This document shows positions 18,201 through 26,968 of a DNA stretch of 64,000 nucleotides, piece by piece. How positions within the stretch are numbered: position 1 is the stretch's first letter; each line of letters starts with the position of its first letter. The notes below the pieces were generated by a model. That model was given only the letters and a program-made list of their open reading frames with translations, did no database searches and was not told the DNA's origin. Made by a program: the position numbers and the translations under genes. The DNA comes from UBA6770 sp965660875 (GTDB taxonomy: Bacteria > Bacteroidota > Bacteroidia > Flavobacteriales_G > Salibacteraceae): positions 62,001-126,000 of the forward strand of contig CBFIBQ010000003.1 in the NCBI GenBank assembly GCA_965660875.1, written 5' to 3'.

Positions 18201-20780
18201 GTTTCTTGGCGAGCGCATTTCAACTGCATTGGAAGTTGCACTATTAGTTTTCAAATAAAAACTATTAAAATAATAGTCCACATAGTTTGAACTCGAAGAG
18301 TACAATAGGTCAGTAAGTGTAGAGTTCTCATAATGTGAACTAATAAAGTTGTTATTGAATGAGCCTTTATCCGAATTGGATCTACCTGAATATGCTACTA
18401 AATAAACTCCATAACCACTCGTGGTATGTGAAAATATCAACTTGTTTTTACTAAACTCACTACTATAACCGTAGTAGGAATAGAATCCATAACGAAAGGC
18501 TACAACATCCTTATCTTCAATAGTGTTACCGATGATTTTCGATCCGTTCTGATACCAACTGTAAATGCCATATTGATACCAATCGTAAATTCTATTGTTT
18601 AATAGAGTAAAGTTGCTGTCCAAGTCACTTGTAGAGTTTCCATATACATAAATGGAATAATACCCACCTCTGATATCAGAGTTTGAAACAACCAAACTTG
18701 ACAGTTTTTCATTCCTATTGTTCATAATGACCCTGCTATTGGAACCTGGCCTGCTACTAGTGTCAGCTCTTAACTCACAACTATCTAATCGAATCATCCG
18801 ATTATCTCTTCTAAACATCAATACCGCTCCATTCGAATTGTTATTGTGAATAGCAATATTTCTGAAAGTAATTCCCTGATTATCTTGGAAGGTAATCGTA
18901 TTTCCAGTACTTGAATACAGAATTGGCTTCGCAGTTAAACCAGTATCCGCTTCAAATACAATGGTATCTGATAACGACACTCCTTTTATCGCACCGAACG
19001 TTAGAGTTTGATTGTAGCTACCTTGTCGAACTCGAAAAATTGTATTACCGCAAATACCGGAACTCCTTAGTCTAGCAACCGCTGCGGTGAAGTCAGTAAA
19101 ATCTGGATTTGCACCTCCAATTGTATTAACGCCACTAATGGCTGTTCCAAAAGTTCCAGTCGTCAGCGCGTTATTTCCGGTTACAGTATCAAGTAATCCA
19201 TTAACGGAATCAATTCTTGCAGTAATTCTATAGGTTGAATCTGAATTAAAATTGTAGTTCCTAAGATTTATTATTCGAGATATACCAGAAGGTAGACTTC
19301 CGTTAAAGCTTACAGTTTGATACTGGAACGGCCGACCGTTAACACTAATCCCCAAACGGATTTTCATCGTTTTTATCGTGTCTAATCCAAAATTAAGTAC
19401 ATCAAATTCAATATTATTTTGACCTGAACAATACACTTCCTTCAAACTCAAAGCAGCTGCGTCCAATGAATCTGGGTCGAATTCATCTGCTCCTATATCC
19501 GTGTTCGAGTTTCTAGTTTCGCCATCAACATCCTCTGTAATACCTGTTATTGTTTGTGCTACACCATTTAGCTGGACATTATTAATATGTAAATCTGTAC
19601 TTGAAACAAACATTGGGTCAACTGAAACCGAGTTTGCACCAACAGGAGTTACTGGTCCAGAAGCTGAATAGTAATTATTGTAATCTGGCCTCAAAGTTGA
19701 GCCTACGCTATTCATAACAGTACCCGTTGCACCCATACTGGCTAGAATATTATTTTTAAATTCTGACGTGGAACTTAAATTTAAGTACGCCACAGTTGGT
19801 GCTGTCCCGCCGTCTACTTTTATAGTATTGAAGTAAACATCACTGTAATTACAAGCGCTCATATACAATCCATAAGTTGCGCCTAAAACATGGATAAAGT
19901 TATTCGAAATATCACCTCGATCGTTAAACAAACCGCTACTAGCAAACATGTAAACCCCGTAACCAGAGTTAGTTGAACCGTTGTAGTACTTGTTGCCACT
20001 GAAGGTAGGTACACTGTTGTAATATAGCCATACGCCACGTGCAGATGACGAAACAAATCTGCCAGAAGTAATTGTATTGTTTACAATTTCTATGTTCTTG
20101 TTATAATAAGAATATATCGCATAATACCCCCAACCATCGATATTGTTATTCTTAATTACCCAGCCATCTTGCTGTAAGGAAGTGGAAGAACTCGCCCCGT
20201 ATATGTAAAAAGCGTAAGAACCATTTAAGATCTCATTATTTTCGAAAGTAATATGCTGCGACTGTTGGTTGGTTCCCCTTTCATCCCAAATTAAGGACAT
20301 GTTTTGACTGGTATTAAAGTTTTGTGAACCTTGGATTGTGTTTCCATTGAAACCTATATACTCACATGTATCGGTGAAGCGAATAACCGTTCCAAATGAG
20401 CCTGTTGAAACATTCCCAATAGTCAGTGAGTCAAACTGTATGTATTTGGCTGACTTGAATCGAATCACATAATTATCTGAAGATGTAGCGTTATTATACT
20501 GAATCGTAACAGAACCTGTCGCTGCAGGGTCCGGTCTAAAACGAATAGTATTTGTAGACGATGCGCCAGAAACATTCTCAATAGTAAATTGCGCATTGTA
20601 GTTTCCTGACCTTATATTAAATGTTACGGCTCCATTTACGCCTTTCGCATTCAATGAATCTACCGCTTGTGCTACCGAGGAATAATCAGGAGAAGTCCCA
20701 CCAATAGTGTATGACCCACTAAGCTGTGCGTGAAGTGAATGTGTAAAAATTAAAATTAATAATGTATATATTACTCTCAT
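15282..20780 (-). CDS. Giant T9SS-exported protein with two parallel beta-helix modules
   Basis: About 1,832 residues from the ATG at 20780, which gives a standard signal peptide (MRVIYTLLILIFTHSLHAQ); a longer frame from 20807 adds nine residues. Two related modules follow: about residues 20-440 and 550-960, each opening with an IGGxxPDF/Y segment, running through Asn- and Tyr-rich right-handed parallel beta-helix coils, and closing with a DxDxETR...GADEF motif. A middle region with CARDB/Ig-like strands leads to Cys-containing PKD-like repeats (about 1300-1750) and a type A sorting domain (VYPIPARDMVTISF, SGVYFLRLIG). Its C-terminal part is paralogous to the neighbouring 846-residue protein. 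Probably a cell-surface or secreted adhesin or carbohydrate-binding protein. Confidence 0.88.
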   Translation of the reverse strand: MRVIYTLLILIFTHSLHAQLSGSYTIGGTSPDYSSVAQAVDSLNAKGVNGAVTFNIRSGNYNAQFTIENVSGASSTNTIRFRPDPAATGSVTIQYNNATSSDNYVIRFKSAKYIQFDSLTIGNVSTGSFGTVIRFTDTCEYIGFNGNTIQGSQNFNTSQNMSLIWDERGTNQQSQHITFENNEILNGSYAFYIYGASSSTSLQQDGWVIKNNNIDGWGYYAIYSYYNKNIEIVNNTITSGRFVSSSARGVWLYYNSVPTFSGNKYYNGSTNSGYGVYMFASSGLFNDRGDISNNFIHVLGATYGLYMSACNYSDVYFNTIKVDGGTAPTVAYLNLSSTSEFKNNILASMGATGTVMNSVGSTLRPDYNNYYSASGPVTPVGANSVSVDPMFVSSTDLHINNVQLNGVAQTITGITEDVDGETRNSNTDIGADEFDPDSLDAAALSLKEVYCSGQNNIEFDVLNFGLDTIKTMKIRLGISVNGRPFQYQTVSFNGSLPSGISRIINLRNYNFNSDSTYRITARIDSVNGLLDTVTGNNALTTGTFGTAISGVNTIGGANPDFTDFTAAVARLRSSGICGNTIFRVRQGSYNQTLTFGAIKGVSLSDTIVFEADTGLTAKPILYSSTGNTITFQDNQGITFRNIAIHNNNSNGAVLMFRRDNRMIRLDSCELRADTSSRPGSNSRVIMNNRNEKLSSLVVSNSDIRGGYYSIYVYGNSTSDLDSNFTLLNNRIYDWYQYGIYSWYQNGSKIIGNTIEDKDVVAFRYGFYSYYGYSSEFSKNKLIFSHTTSGYGVYLVAYSGRSNSDKGSFNNNFISSHYENSTLTDLLYSSSSNYVDYYFNSFYLKTNSATSNAVEMRSPRNSNFRNNNIHADMPGTAYNRTGTFVSTHNNVYAPGGTPSNVNLGPSDVSINPFFKSPDDLHVKSIFVNGKGIRINGVTDDIDNETRATVPDMGADEFEVDSNDIAIASLISPSPGRCGADSQLVRVLVLNNGTQAQTTFPISVQFFGAFNGTVSTTYNGSLGSAKYDTVDVGYINTKTGGLLTALIYSGLNTDTYRENDTMIVDRINVDRVPSVKTFTSPIVVCDGIDSVITSGARAKRVEWYDALSNGNLLHVGDSFRVNISSADTLYVRASDNYSSTIGDDSPYGTSKTTLTWTNPTFNQGLRFDVKRPLVIDTVTVHPTDSGTMIVTVRDKDNNIVATKRDTVFPMAGSKVFLGFKIPPGSDYRISAAGSAFGKNPNTSGLEYHYQANYPYRDSDTSMIITSDLNGANFYYYFFYDFKISVEGCDAGTSMIPISTRPTPSLDLGNDTGYCTGSSINLVANATTAGVSRYVWDNNSTNTIRNITTKGSYSVTATGVNGCVINDTIEVKEIPQPTMSWNTKRYCDNEGNVQLTSGIKYGGTYTGTGIVGGTHFNTGLGVGTYNLNYTYSDGMGCFGQTSGAIIIDAAPTATMPTIPDMCQTNAAYTLTAGTPTPGYFFDDENLVGFGTYTPRFAGLDTVYYVGVAQNSCADTAFQSFNVKPAPQIVITAVDTMCENESAATLAATPTGGVFSGTGVTGSSFDPSVPGVGAQQVYYEAWNPNGCTTKVAKTIHVLEKPAITFNSLLDVCEGTGDYKIVRGLPAGGMLTGNFVDNVTSVFDVDAAGAGTHPIGYAYTGRNGCSNEVTQNLVVKPQPTVNLGGDQQICGNNTLKLSAGNSGAQYLWSTNATSSNIIVSRSGNYSVEVNLNGCVSSDSVTVSYEAICVGLEELAVYGGVSVYPIPARDMVTISFDNKLSAELRVTLLDSKGNLVWEDNNISSDELQIDVSSFASGVYFLRLIGAENVAQSRISIQH

Positions 20781-20874
20781 TTTCAAGTAGTTTATCTTGC
20801 GATTCAAAAATATAAGAATTAACCAATAAAAAAACGGCGTTTTTTTACTTCACTTACACTAACACAGACGAGAA

Positions 20875-20900
20875 AAAAAAAGCGACCGTTGGTCGCTTTT
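20875..20900 (-). terminator. Terminator of trxB
   Basis: On the minus strand AAAAGCGACC, loop AAC, GGTCGCTTTT is followed by nine or so T. It lies 19 bases past the trxB stop and has a strong GC stem. Confidence 0.85.
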
Positions 20901-20918
20901 CAAATTTAATCTCGTTTT

Positions 20919-21866
20919 CTAATGAATACCCTTGTTTGCTAAATACCTTTCTGCATCTAATGCGGCCATACATCCTGTTCCAGCAGCTGTAACAGCTTGA
21001 CGGTATACTTTATCCGCAGCATCTCCACCTACAAATACACCTTCCACATTCGTTTTAGCAGTACCCGGGACCACCTTTAAGTAGCCCACTTCATCCATCT
21101 CCAAATAATTTTTGAAAATATCTGTATTTGGTTTGTGACCTATTGCAACAAAAAAGCCTTCAACATCCAATGTTTTCTCCTCTTGTGTTTGGTTGTTTAC
21201 AATTCGAACACCTTCAACCACCTGATCACCAAGCACCTCTTGTGTTTCTGAGTTAAACAACACTTCGATGTTTTTGGCGTTCTCAACGCGATGTTGCATA
21301 GCGCGCGAAGCTCTAAAATGATCTTTTCGCACAATCATATACACCTTCTTACACAGTTTGGAAAGATAAGTAGCTTCTTCAGCAGCTGTGTCTCCAGCTC
21401 CAACAATAGCGACTTCTTTTCCTCTATAGAAAAAACCATCGCAAACTGCACATGCAGAAACACCGCCACCCATATCGCGCAATCTCAATTCAGATTCTAA
21501 CCCTAACCATTTTGCCGAGGCACCGGTAGAAATTATAATAGAATCTGCCGACAACCAATCTTTATTGTCTACTTGAACCTTGTGAACAGGCCCAGAAAAA
21601 TCTACTGCTGTAACAAATCCGCTTCTCACATCAGTATCAAAGCGCTCAGCTTGTTTTTTAAATTCTTCCATCATTACAGGACCAGTTATTCCTTCTGGAT
21701 ATCCAGGAAAATTATCAACTTCTGTAGTATCCATAAGCTGACCGCCTGGCTGCATACCCTGAATCATTACGGGCTGCATATCCGCCCTAGCAGCATATAT
21801 TGCCGCTGTGTATCCCGCTGGACCACTTCCAACGATAATGCATTTGTGGTGTTCTTTTATTTCCAT
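20919..21866 (-). CDS. trxB: Thioredoxin-disulfide reductase
   Basis: This 315-residue flavoprotein has the FAD dinucleotide fold at the start (VGSGPAGYTAAIYAARA), the redox-active C139-A-V-C142 in SACAVCDGFFYRG, an NADPH-binding GAGDTAAEEATYLS, and the second FAD motif GVFVGGDAAD near the C-terminus. It passes electrons from NADPH to thioredoxin in the cytoplasm. Length and motif order are standard for the low-molecular-weight enzyme. It is a single-gene unit with its own terminator. Confidence 0.96.
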   Translation of the reverse strand: MEIKEHHKCIIVGSGPAGYTAAIYAARADMQPVMIQGMQPGGQLMDTTEVDNFPGYPEGITGPVMMEEFKKQAERFDTDVRSGFVTAVDFSGPVHKVQVDNKDWLSADSIIISTGASAKWLGLESELRLRDMGGGVSACAVCDGFFYRGKEVAIVGAGDTAAEEATYLSKLCKKVYMIVRKDHFRASRAMQHRVENAKNIEVLFNSETQEVLGDQVVEGVRIVNNQTQEEKTLDVEGFFVAIGHKPNTDIFKNYLEMDEVGYLKVVPGTAKTNVEGVFVGGDAADKVYRQAVTAAGTGCMAALDAERYLANKGIH

Positions 21867-22018
21867 TTTATGTTAAGTAATATTGATTTGCAAAAATAAC
21901 CTTTGAAAAAGGATTATGACCACTTAAAAAAGTGTCAATTCGTTAAGGAATAAAAACTCAAAACAACTGTTTCGTTAATTCGTTACTTTGTATTATTGAA
22001 ATCCAAACAATACACTAC

Positions 22019-22390
22019 ATGTTCTCTTCAAAACTCTTTTTAATTCCAGTAACGCTGCAGTTTTTTCTATTGAGCTGCTCTTCAAACTCTGAGTCCAATG
22101 GAGCTTGTGAATGGCATCAAAGGAAATTTTCAGCTACAGTAACGGAGATAAAGTTTGACAAATTATCCAATAAAGGAGACTCCTTATTTCAAGTAAAATT
22201 AATGTTCGATGCAGGTAGTCTAAGCGAAAAGGAACAGGATTTGGGGAATATAAAAGACATGGAAATAACCAAAGCTAAGCTAACACGCAATAAAATAAAA
22301 GTAAATGCCACTTACACGGGAACGATTAGTGACCTCAAGGAGGGTAACTGCGCTACGCCTGTTGTGGCTTTTGATCAGCGATTGAATTAA
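22019..22390 (+). CDS. Putative lipoprotein, 123 residues, upstream of meaB
   Basis: The N-terminus is a lipoprotein signal (FLIPVTLQFFLLSCSSNSES, lipobox LLSC). The mature part of about 100 residues has two further Cys (ACEW and GNCATP), perhaps a disulfide, and alternating polar/hydrophobic strands (KFSATVTEIKF, LFQVKLMFDAG, KIKVNATYTGTISDL). I recognise no family. It ends two bases before the meaB start and so is very likely in the same transcript, although a periplasmic lipoprotein has no evident link to a mutase chaperone. Confidence 0.7.
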   Translation: MFSSKLFLIPVTLQFFLLSCSSNSESNGACEWHQRKFSATVTEIKFDKLSNKGDSLFQVKLMFDAGSLSEKEQDLGNIKDMEITKAKLTRNKIKVNATYTGTISDLKEGNCATPVVAFDQRLN

Positions 22391-22392
22391 CC

Positions 22393-23406
22393 ATGTCCGT
22401 TAAACCAAATATCAAGTTAAAGAAAAGACCTCCTATTGATGTCCAAAAACTTTTTAATGATTTAAAGGCTGGTAAACGAGAAGCACTCAGCAAATCACTT
22501 ACACTAGTTGAAAGTTCTAAACCGGAACATCGCACTCTCGCTAAGCAGCTGGTAGAGTTTTCTACAAAAGTTTCTAGGAATTCGTTACGCATTGGAATAA
22601 CTGGCGTACCTGGAGTCGGAAAATCAACGTTTATTGAGTCGTTTGGTCTTCTTGCTATTGAAAAACAGAAAAAAGTATGCGTGCTTGCAATTGACCCAAG
22701 CAGCCAGCTTTCAAAAGGTAGTTTGCTCGGCGACAAAACCCGTATGGAGCAGTTGAGCGTAAACGAAAATGCATATATCCGACCTTCCCCAACTTCAGGA
22801 AATCTTGGAGGGGTTGCAAGAGCCACCAGAGAAAGCATATTGTTGTGCGAAGCAGCGGGCTATGACTTAATTCTCGTCGAAACCGTTGGAGTTGGACAAT
22901 CAGAAACTACGGTGCACTCCATGGTAGATGTATTTGTAATGCTCTTATTGGCTAATGCTGGTGACGAAATACAAGGCATTAAACGAGGCATTATGGAAAT
23001 GGCGGATATATTAATGGTCAATAAGGCTGATGGAGAAAACAAACAACAGGCTGCAGTAGCTGCTCGACAGCTCAAACAAGCCTTGCATTATTTTCCTTTA
23101 CCAAAATCCGGTTGGTCGCCAACCGTTGATACAATGAGTGCTTTGAAAGCGGAACAAATCGATCGTGTTTGGAAGAGAGTTTCGGAGTATTTGCAACTTA
23201 CCAAAGAAAATGGATATTATAAAAAAAGACGTCAGGAACAAACTGTGCATTGGTTCAAGCAAAGCCTATCTGAACAACTCATCCAGCAATTATCTCAAGA
23301 CAAAAGGTTTCAGGAAAAAATAACCAGTATTGAGCAGGAGGTTAAAGCAGGAGATTTGGACCCCTTTATAGCGGCCGATAAACTTATTGCGGAATTCTTT
23401 AAATAG
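22393..23406 (+). CDS. meaB: Methylmalonyl-CoA mutase-associated GTPase MeaB (ArgK family)
   Basis: This 337-residue G3E-type GTPase has a Walker A at residues 71-78 (GVPGVGKS), a Walker B/switch region with LAIDPSSQLSKGSLLGDKTRM and LVETVGVGQSE, and the guanine-specifying VNKADGE. MeaB escorts adenosylcobalamin loading and protects the mutase from inactivation, so it should serve the mutAB enzyme coded at 1.1-4.7 kb. It follows the small lipoprotein gene by two bases, and its last eight bases overlap the 3' end of the convergent gene on the minus strand. Confidence 0.95.
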   Translation: MSVKPNIKLKKRPPIDVQKLFNDLKAGKREALSKSLTLVESSKPEHRTLAKQLVEFSTKVSRNSLRIGITGVPGVGKSTFIESFGLLAIEKQKKVCVLAIDPSSQLSKGSLLGDKTRMEQLSVNENAYIRPSPTSGNLGGVARATRESILLCEAAGYDLILVETVGVGQSETTVHSMVDVFVMLLLANAGDEIQGIKRGIMEMADILMVNKADGENKQQAAVAARQLKQALHYFPLPKSGWSPTVDTMSALKAEQIDRVWKRVSEYLQLTKENGYYKKRRQEQTVHWFKQSLSEQLIQQLSQDKRFQEKITSIEQEVKAGDLDPFIAADKLIAEFFK

Positions 23407-23920
23407 ATTTTCGCAGTTCTTTTTTCAAATAATCCTTAGCCAAGTCCACTGGGTTTTGCTCAATATTTGAGAGTAATTTAAAAATCATATTACTCAAGTC
23501 CACACCCGTTGCCTCCTTAGGCATTTTAGCAGACGCAACATTTATCATCTTTATCGTCTCCTCTTTTGCTGTTTTAATAAGGTGCCACGAAGTATTCGAA
23601 ACATAAAGTTGTTGTGTAAGGTTGTGCTGATATTCAGTTCTTACCGTTTTTATTAATTCTTGCTGAAAGTTTCTTCCGTTCATGCCTTTTTGATGCACTC
23701 TTAGCACCATATCAGCAAGATGTATCCGCTCTAAAAAAAGTGTCAACCGCTCGTAAGCATTAATTTTATTTGGCGTAAAGGATTTTTTCTCCGCCCTTCG
23801 CAGCTCCAACTCTTTGCGCTTATACTGACTCTCCAATACTTGTTTTAAAACAAAGTAAGTTGTTAAAAAAACAATCAACCCAGGTATCGTAAACTTCAAT
23901 AGCTCTAATAAAAAATCCAT
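23399..23920 (-). CDS. Single-pass membrane protein of unknown function
   Basis: This is a 173-residue protein with one N-terminal membrane helix (about residues 5-26, LLKFTIPGLIVFLTTYFVLKQV) followed by a charged, mostly helical cytoplasmic region (RKELELRRAEKKSFTPNKINAYERLTLFLERI). The TPNKINAYERLTLFLERI-type segment is typical of an uncharacterised family found widely in Bacteroidota (DUF7935-like). It overlaps the end of meaB tail to tail by eight bases. No enzyme motif is visible. Confidence 0.75.
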   Translation of the reverse strand: MDFLLELLKFTIPGLIVFLTTYFVLKQVLESQYKRKELELRRAEKKSFTPNKINAYERLTLFLERIHLADMVLRVHQKGMNGRNFQQELIKTVRTEYQHNLTQQLYVSNTSWHLIKTAKEETIKMINVASAKMPKEATGVDLSNMIFKLLSNIEQNPVDLAKDYLKKELRKSI

Positions 23921-24002
23921 TCAATAAATTTTAGAATTCAAATATCGGTATTTGATTCAACTGACAATGTTACATTAACAAGTTTCAGCAAACGTATTTA
24001 TT

Positions 24003-24010
24003 TAGATTTG
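24003..24010 (+). promoter_or_regulatory. -7 promoter element of the aminotransferase gene
   Basis: TAGATTTG fits TAnnTTTG. It overlaps the most upstream possible start codon (TTG at 24008), which therefore cannot be the real start; the ATG at 24029 is preferred. Confidence 0.5.
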
Positions 24011-24028
24011 CAGACATACAAATTAGAT

Positions 24029-25225
24029 ATGGAACAATACCTTTCAAAACGTATCAAATCCTTGTCAGAGTCTCAGACGCTTGCAATGGCCGCCAAAAGT
24101 AGAGAGTTAAAGTCACAAGGCGTAGATATTATCAGTTTAAGCCTAGGTGAGCCCGATTTTAATACTCCAGACTTTATAAAAGAAGCTGCAAAAGTTGCGA
24201 TTGATGAGAATTTCACGCATTATCCGCCAGTTTCAGGATATGGGGATGTATTGGAAGAGATATCAAAGAAATTTAAAAGAGATAACAATTTAGATTACGC
24301 TCCAAACCAAATTGTTGTGTCCAACGGAGCAAAACAGTCATTAGCGAACGTAATGCTCAGCTTAATAGACCCCGGAGATGAAGTGTTGATTCCTACTCCG
24401 TATTGGGTAAGTTATGTAGAGATTGTGAAATTAGCTGGCGGCATTCCTGTTTATATAAAGGCTGGAGTTGAAACTGACTTTAAAATAACTGCTGACCAGT
24501 TGGAAATAGCCATAACGGATAAAACAAAAATGATCATGTTTAGCTCTCCTTGTAATCCCAGTGGTTCGGTATATAGCAAAGCTGAGCTTGAACACATCAA
24601 AGATGTCTTAGTGAAACATCCGAGCTTATTCGTAATTGCTGACGAGATATATGAGTTAATCAACTTTGGTGATACCCATTTCTCCATAGCGCAGTTCAAA
24701 GATTTATACAACCAAGTAATCACTGTAAATGGCGTTTCCAAGGGGTTTGCCATGACGGGTTGGAGAATTGGCTATCTAGGCGCTCCGTTATGGATTTCAA
24801 AAGCAGTTGCAAAAATGCAAGGCCAAATTACCTCAGCTCCATCCTCTATTGCACAGAAAGCAGCGAAGGCGGCAGTTGAAGCGGCACCCGAAAGTGTATC
24901 TTACATGAAGGAGACTTTCCTAAGAAGAAGAGATTTGATGTTGGAAAAACTGCGTGCTATTACTGGTATGCGCTGTGCAACGCCAACAGGTGCCTTTTAC
25001 CTATTTCCTGATGTGCAATACTTTTTTGGTAAATCATACAACGGCACAACCATTTCAAATGCGGACGACTTATCCATGTTTCTTTTAGAAGAAGCTCGTG
25101 TAGCTGTTGTTACAGGGAGCGCATTCGGAAATCCAGAATGTATTCGCTTATCTTATGCCGCATCAGATGAGGAATTGATAACGGCAGCAGATCGAATAAA
25201 AGAAGCATTAGAAAGACTTCAATAG
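24029..25225 (+). CDS. Class I pyridoxal-phosphate aminotransferase (aspartate aminotransferase-like)
   Basis: The product is about 398 residues from the ATG at 24029, chosen because a promoter element covers the upstream TTG. Motifs of the aspartate aminotransferase Ib group are clear: SLGEPDFNTPDFI near the start, the PLP-phosphate region NGAKQSL, SSPCNPSG, a DEIYE contact, and the PLP Schiff-base lysine K238 in VSKGFAMTGWRIGY, followed by a C-terminal FGNPECIRLSYA with the substrate carboxylate Arg. It moves amino groups between aspartate (or another amino acid) and 2-oxoglutarate. It is followed after 12 bases by the kinase, ubiE and porT, so the four may be co-transcribed. Confidence 0.9.
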   Translation: MEQYLSKRIKSLSESQTLAMAAKSRELKSQGVDIISLSLGEPDFNTPDFIKEAAKVAIDENFTHYPPVSGYGDVLEEISKKFKRDNNLDYAPNQIVVSNGAKQSLANVMLSLIDPGDEVLIPTPYWVSYVEIVKLAGGIPVYIKAGVETDFKITADQLEIAITDKTKMIMFSSPCNPSGSVYSKAELEHIKDVLVKHPSLFVIADEIYELINFGDTHFSIAQFKDLYNQVITVNGVSKGFAMTGWRIGYLGAPLWISKAVAKMQGQITSAPSSIAQKAAKAAVEAAPESVSYMKETFLRRRDLMLEKLRAITGMRCATPTGAFYLFPDVQYFFGKSYNGTTISNADDLSMFLLEEARVAVVTGSAFGNPECIRLSYAASDEELITAADRIKEALERLQ

Positions 25226-25237
25226 CATTTTAGCAAA

Positions 25238-26224
25238 ATGAATAACGTAATAAAAGAAGCCTTTGAGTCGTTTAACGATATGAATGTGTTAATCATTGGC
25301 GATGCAATGATTGATGCATACGTTTATGGTATGATAAAAAGAATGTCGCCAGAAGCTCCTGTTCCTATTGTAGAGGTAGAGCGCAGAGAGCGGCGATTAG
25401 GCGGAGCGGCAAATGTGGCTCGAAACATTCAATCCTTAGGTGCAAATCCCATATTGTGCTCTGTTATTGGTGCGGGTTTTCATGGAAATCAAATTATAGA
25501 CTTGATGAAAAGCAACCAACTTTCAACAGAAGGTATGGTCCAATCTCATGAAAGAACTACAACAGTAAAAACCCGAATAATAAGTTCTGGTCGCCATGTA
25601 GCGAGAATAGATGAAGAGGTAGCAGAAACCATTACTGATGAACAAGAGAATTTGTTTTTTTCAACAATAAAAAAACTCATTGTTGGGTATGCAATTGATG
25701 CAATTGTCTTCGAAGATTACGATAAAGGTACAATATCAGCTACCCTAATCAGTAAGGTTGTAGAACTGGCGAATAAAAAAAACATACCAACGACGGTAGA
25801 CCCTAAAAAAGATCGGTTTTTAGACTATAAAGGAGTTTCTTTATTCAAGCCTAACTTTAAAGAACTTGAAGAAGGTTTAGACATTAAAATAATTAAAGAA
25901 CATTCTCCGATTCAATCAGCAGATAAGCAATTAAGAGCAGAATTGGAACATGGTATTTCGCTGATAACTTTATCTGAAAAGGGTGTTTTTGTATCCGAAC
26001 CAAATAAAAGCACAACATACCCGGCTCATGTGCGTTCTATTTCGGACGTAAGCGGAGCAGGTGATACAGTTATTGCTGTAGCTACTTTATGTTTGGCTGC
26101 TGGACTGTCTTCTGAGTTAATTGCACAAATTTCAAATTTAGCTGGTGGATTAGTTTGCGAATCATCTGGAGTTGTCTCCATTAATAAAGAGAACTTGTTA
26201 GCCGAAAGTTTGTCTGTACTCTAA
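25238..26224 (+). CDS. PfkB-family sugar kinase, heptose 7-phosphate kinase-like (RfaE1/HldE N-domain)
   Basis: This 328-residue ribokinase-fold kinase has the N-terminal GDAMIDAYVYGMIKRMSPEAPVPIVEV segment (quoted in part: RMSPEAPVPI is the HldE signature), GGAANVARNIQSLG for substrate binding, and the catalytic anion-hole motif GAGD with D276 as base. The HldE C-terminal nucleotidyltransferase domain is absent, so this is a stand-alone kinase of the ADP-heptose route to lipopolysaccharide core, or a related sugar kinase. It lies in a tight run with ubiE and porT, an arrangement I recall from other Flavobacteriia. Confidence 0.85.
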   Translation: MNNVIKEAFESFNDMNVLIIGDAMIDAYVYGMIKRMSPEAPVPIVEVERRERRLGGAANVARNIQSLGANPILCSVIGAGFHGNQIIDLMKSNQLSTEGMVQSHERTTTVKTRIISSGRHVARIDEEVAETITDEQENLFFSTIKKLIVGYAIDAIVFEDYDKGTISATLISKVVELANKKNIPTTVDPKKDRFLDYKGVSLFKPNFKELEEGLDIKIIKEHSPIQSADKQLRAELEHGISLITLSEKGVFVSEPNKSTTYPAHVRSISDVSGAGDTVIAVATLCLAAGLSSELIAQISNLAGGLVCESSGVVSINKENLLAESLSVL

Positions 26225-26233
26225 AATAGAATT

Positions 26234-26968
26234 ATGCCTCAAGTCACGCCATATAAAAAAGAAGATGCAAGCAAGAAAGAACAAGTGGCAGAAATGTTCG
26301 ACAACATTGCTCCCAAGTACGATTTCCTGAACCATGTGTTATCCTTGGGTATTGATATTCTTTGGAGAAAGAAGGCTATCGGTTTGCTAAAGGCTTACAA
26401 GCCGAAACAAATGTTAGATATCGCAACAGGTACTGGTGATTTTGCTCTTGAGGCTTTAGCACTAAATCCTGATAAAATTATTGGTGCGGATATAAGCAGA
26501 GATATGCTTGCTGTTGGCGTTGAAAAAATTAAAAAGAAAGGACTTGAAGATAAAATCACGTTGCAATATGGTGATTCTGAAAACTTACCCTTCAATGACA
26601 ATGCATTTGATGCAATAACCGTTTCCTTCGGAGTTAGAAACTTTGAAAACTTACAACAAGGATTATCGGATATGCTTCGAGTGTTAAGACCAGAAGGAGC
26701 TGTAGCAATAATTGAGTTCAGTAAACCGCAACGCTTTCCAATCAAACAGCTCTACAATTTCTATTTCAAGAATATATTACCCGGTATCGGGCGCTTAATT
26801 TCTAAAGATGCAAGGGCATATACTTACCTTCCCGAATCTGTAGATGCCTTTCCTTATGGAAATGCTTTTACTGACATTATGAAAGATGTCGGCTATACGA
26901 ATATTCGATCTATCCCACTTACCTTCGGAATTGCGAGCATATATTTGGGTGAGAAAAAATCGGTTTAA
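26234..26968 (+). CDS. ubiE: Demethylmenaquinone methyltransferase
   Basis: This 244-residue SAM-dependent methyltransferase shows the UbiE/MenG signatures: VAEMFDNIAPKYDFLNHVLSLGID at the N-terminus (in part), the SAM-binding LDIATGTGDFALEAL, GADISRDML, and the C-terminal RVLRPEGAVAIIEFSKP. It methylates demethylmenaquinone in the last step of menaquinone synthesis, the usual quinone of Bacteroidota. Its TAA is followed without any gap by the TTG start of porT. The gene-family symbol menG is equally valid. Confidence 0.94.
   Translation: MPQVTPYKKEDASKKEQVAEMFDNIAPKYDFLNHVLSLGIDILWRKKAIGLLKAYKPKQMLDIATGTGDFALEALALNPDKIIGADISRDMLAVGVEKIKKKGLEDKITLQYGDSENLPFNDNAFDAITVSFGVRNFENLQQGLSDMLRVLRPEGAVAIIEFSKPQRFPIKQLYNFYFKNILPGIGRLISKDARAYTYLPESVDAFPYGNAFTDIMKDVGYTNIRSIPLTFGIASIYLGEKKSV

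Noticed and set aside
20822..20850. AAAAAAACGGCGTTTTTTT palindrome as a second terminator
   Set aside because: The stem is almost all A-T with only two or three G-C pairs; the trxB terminator nearby is far stronger.
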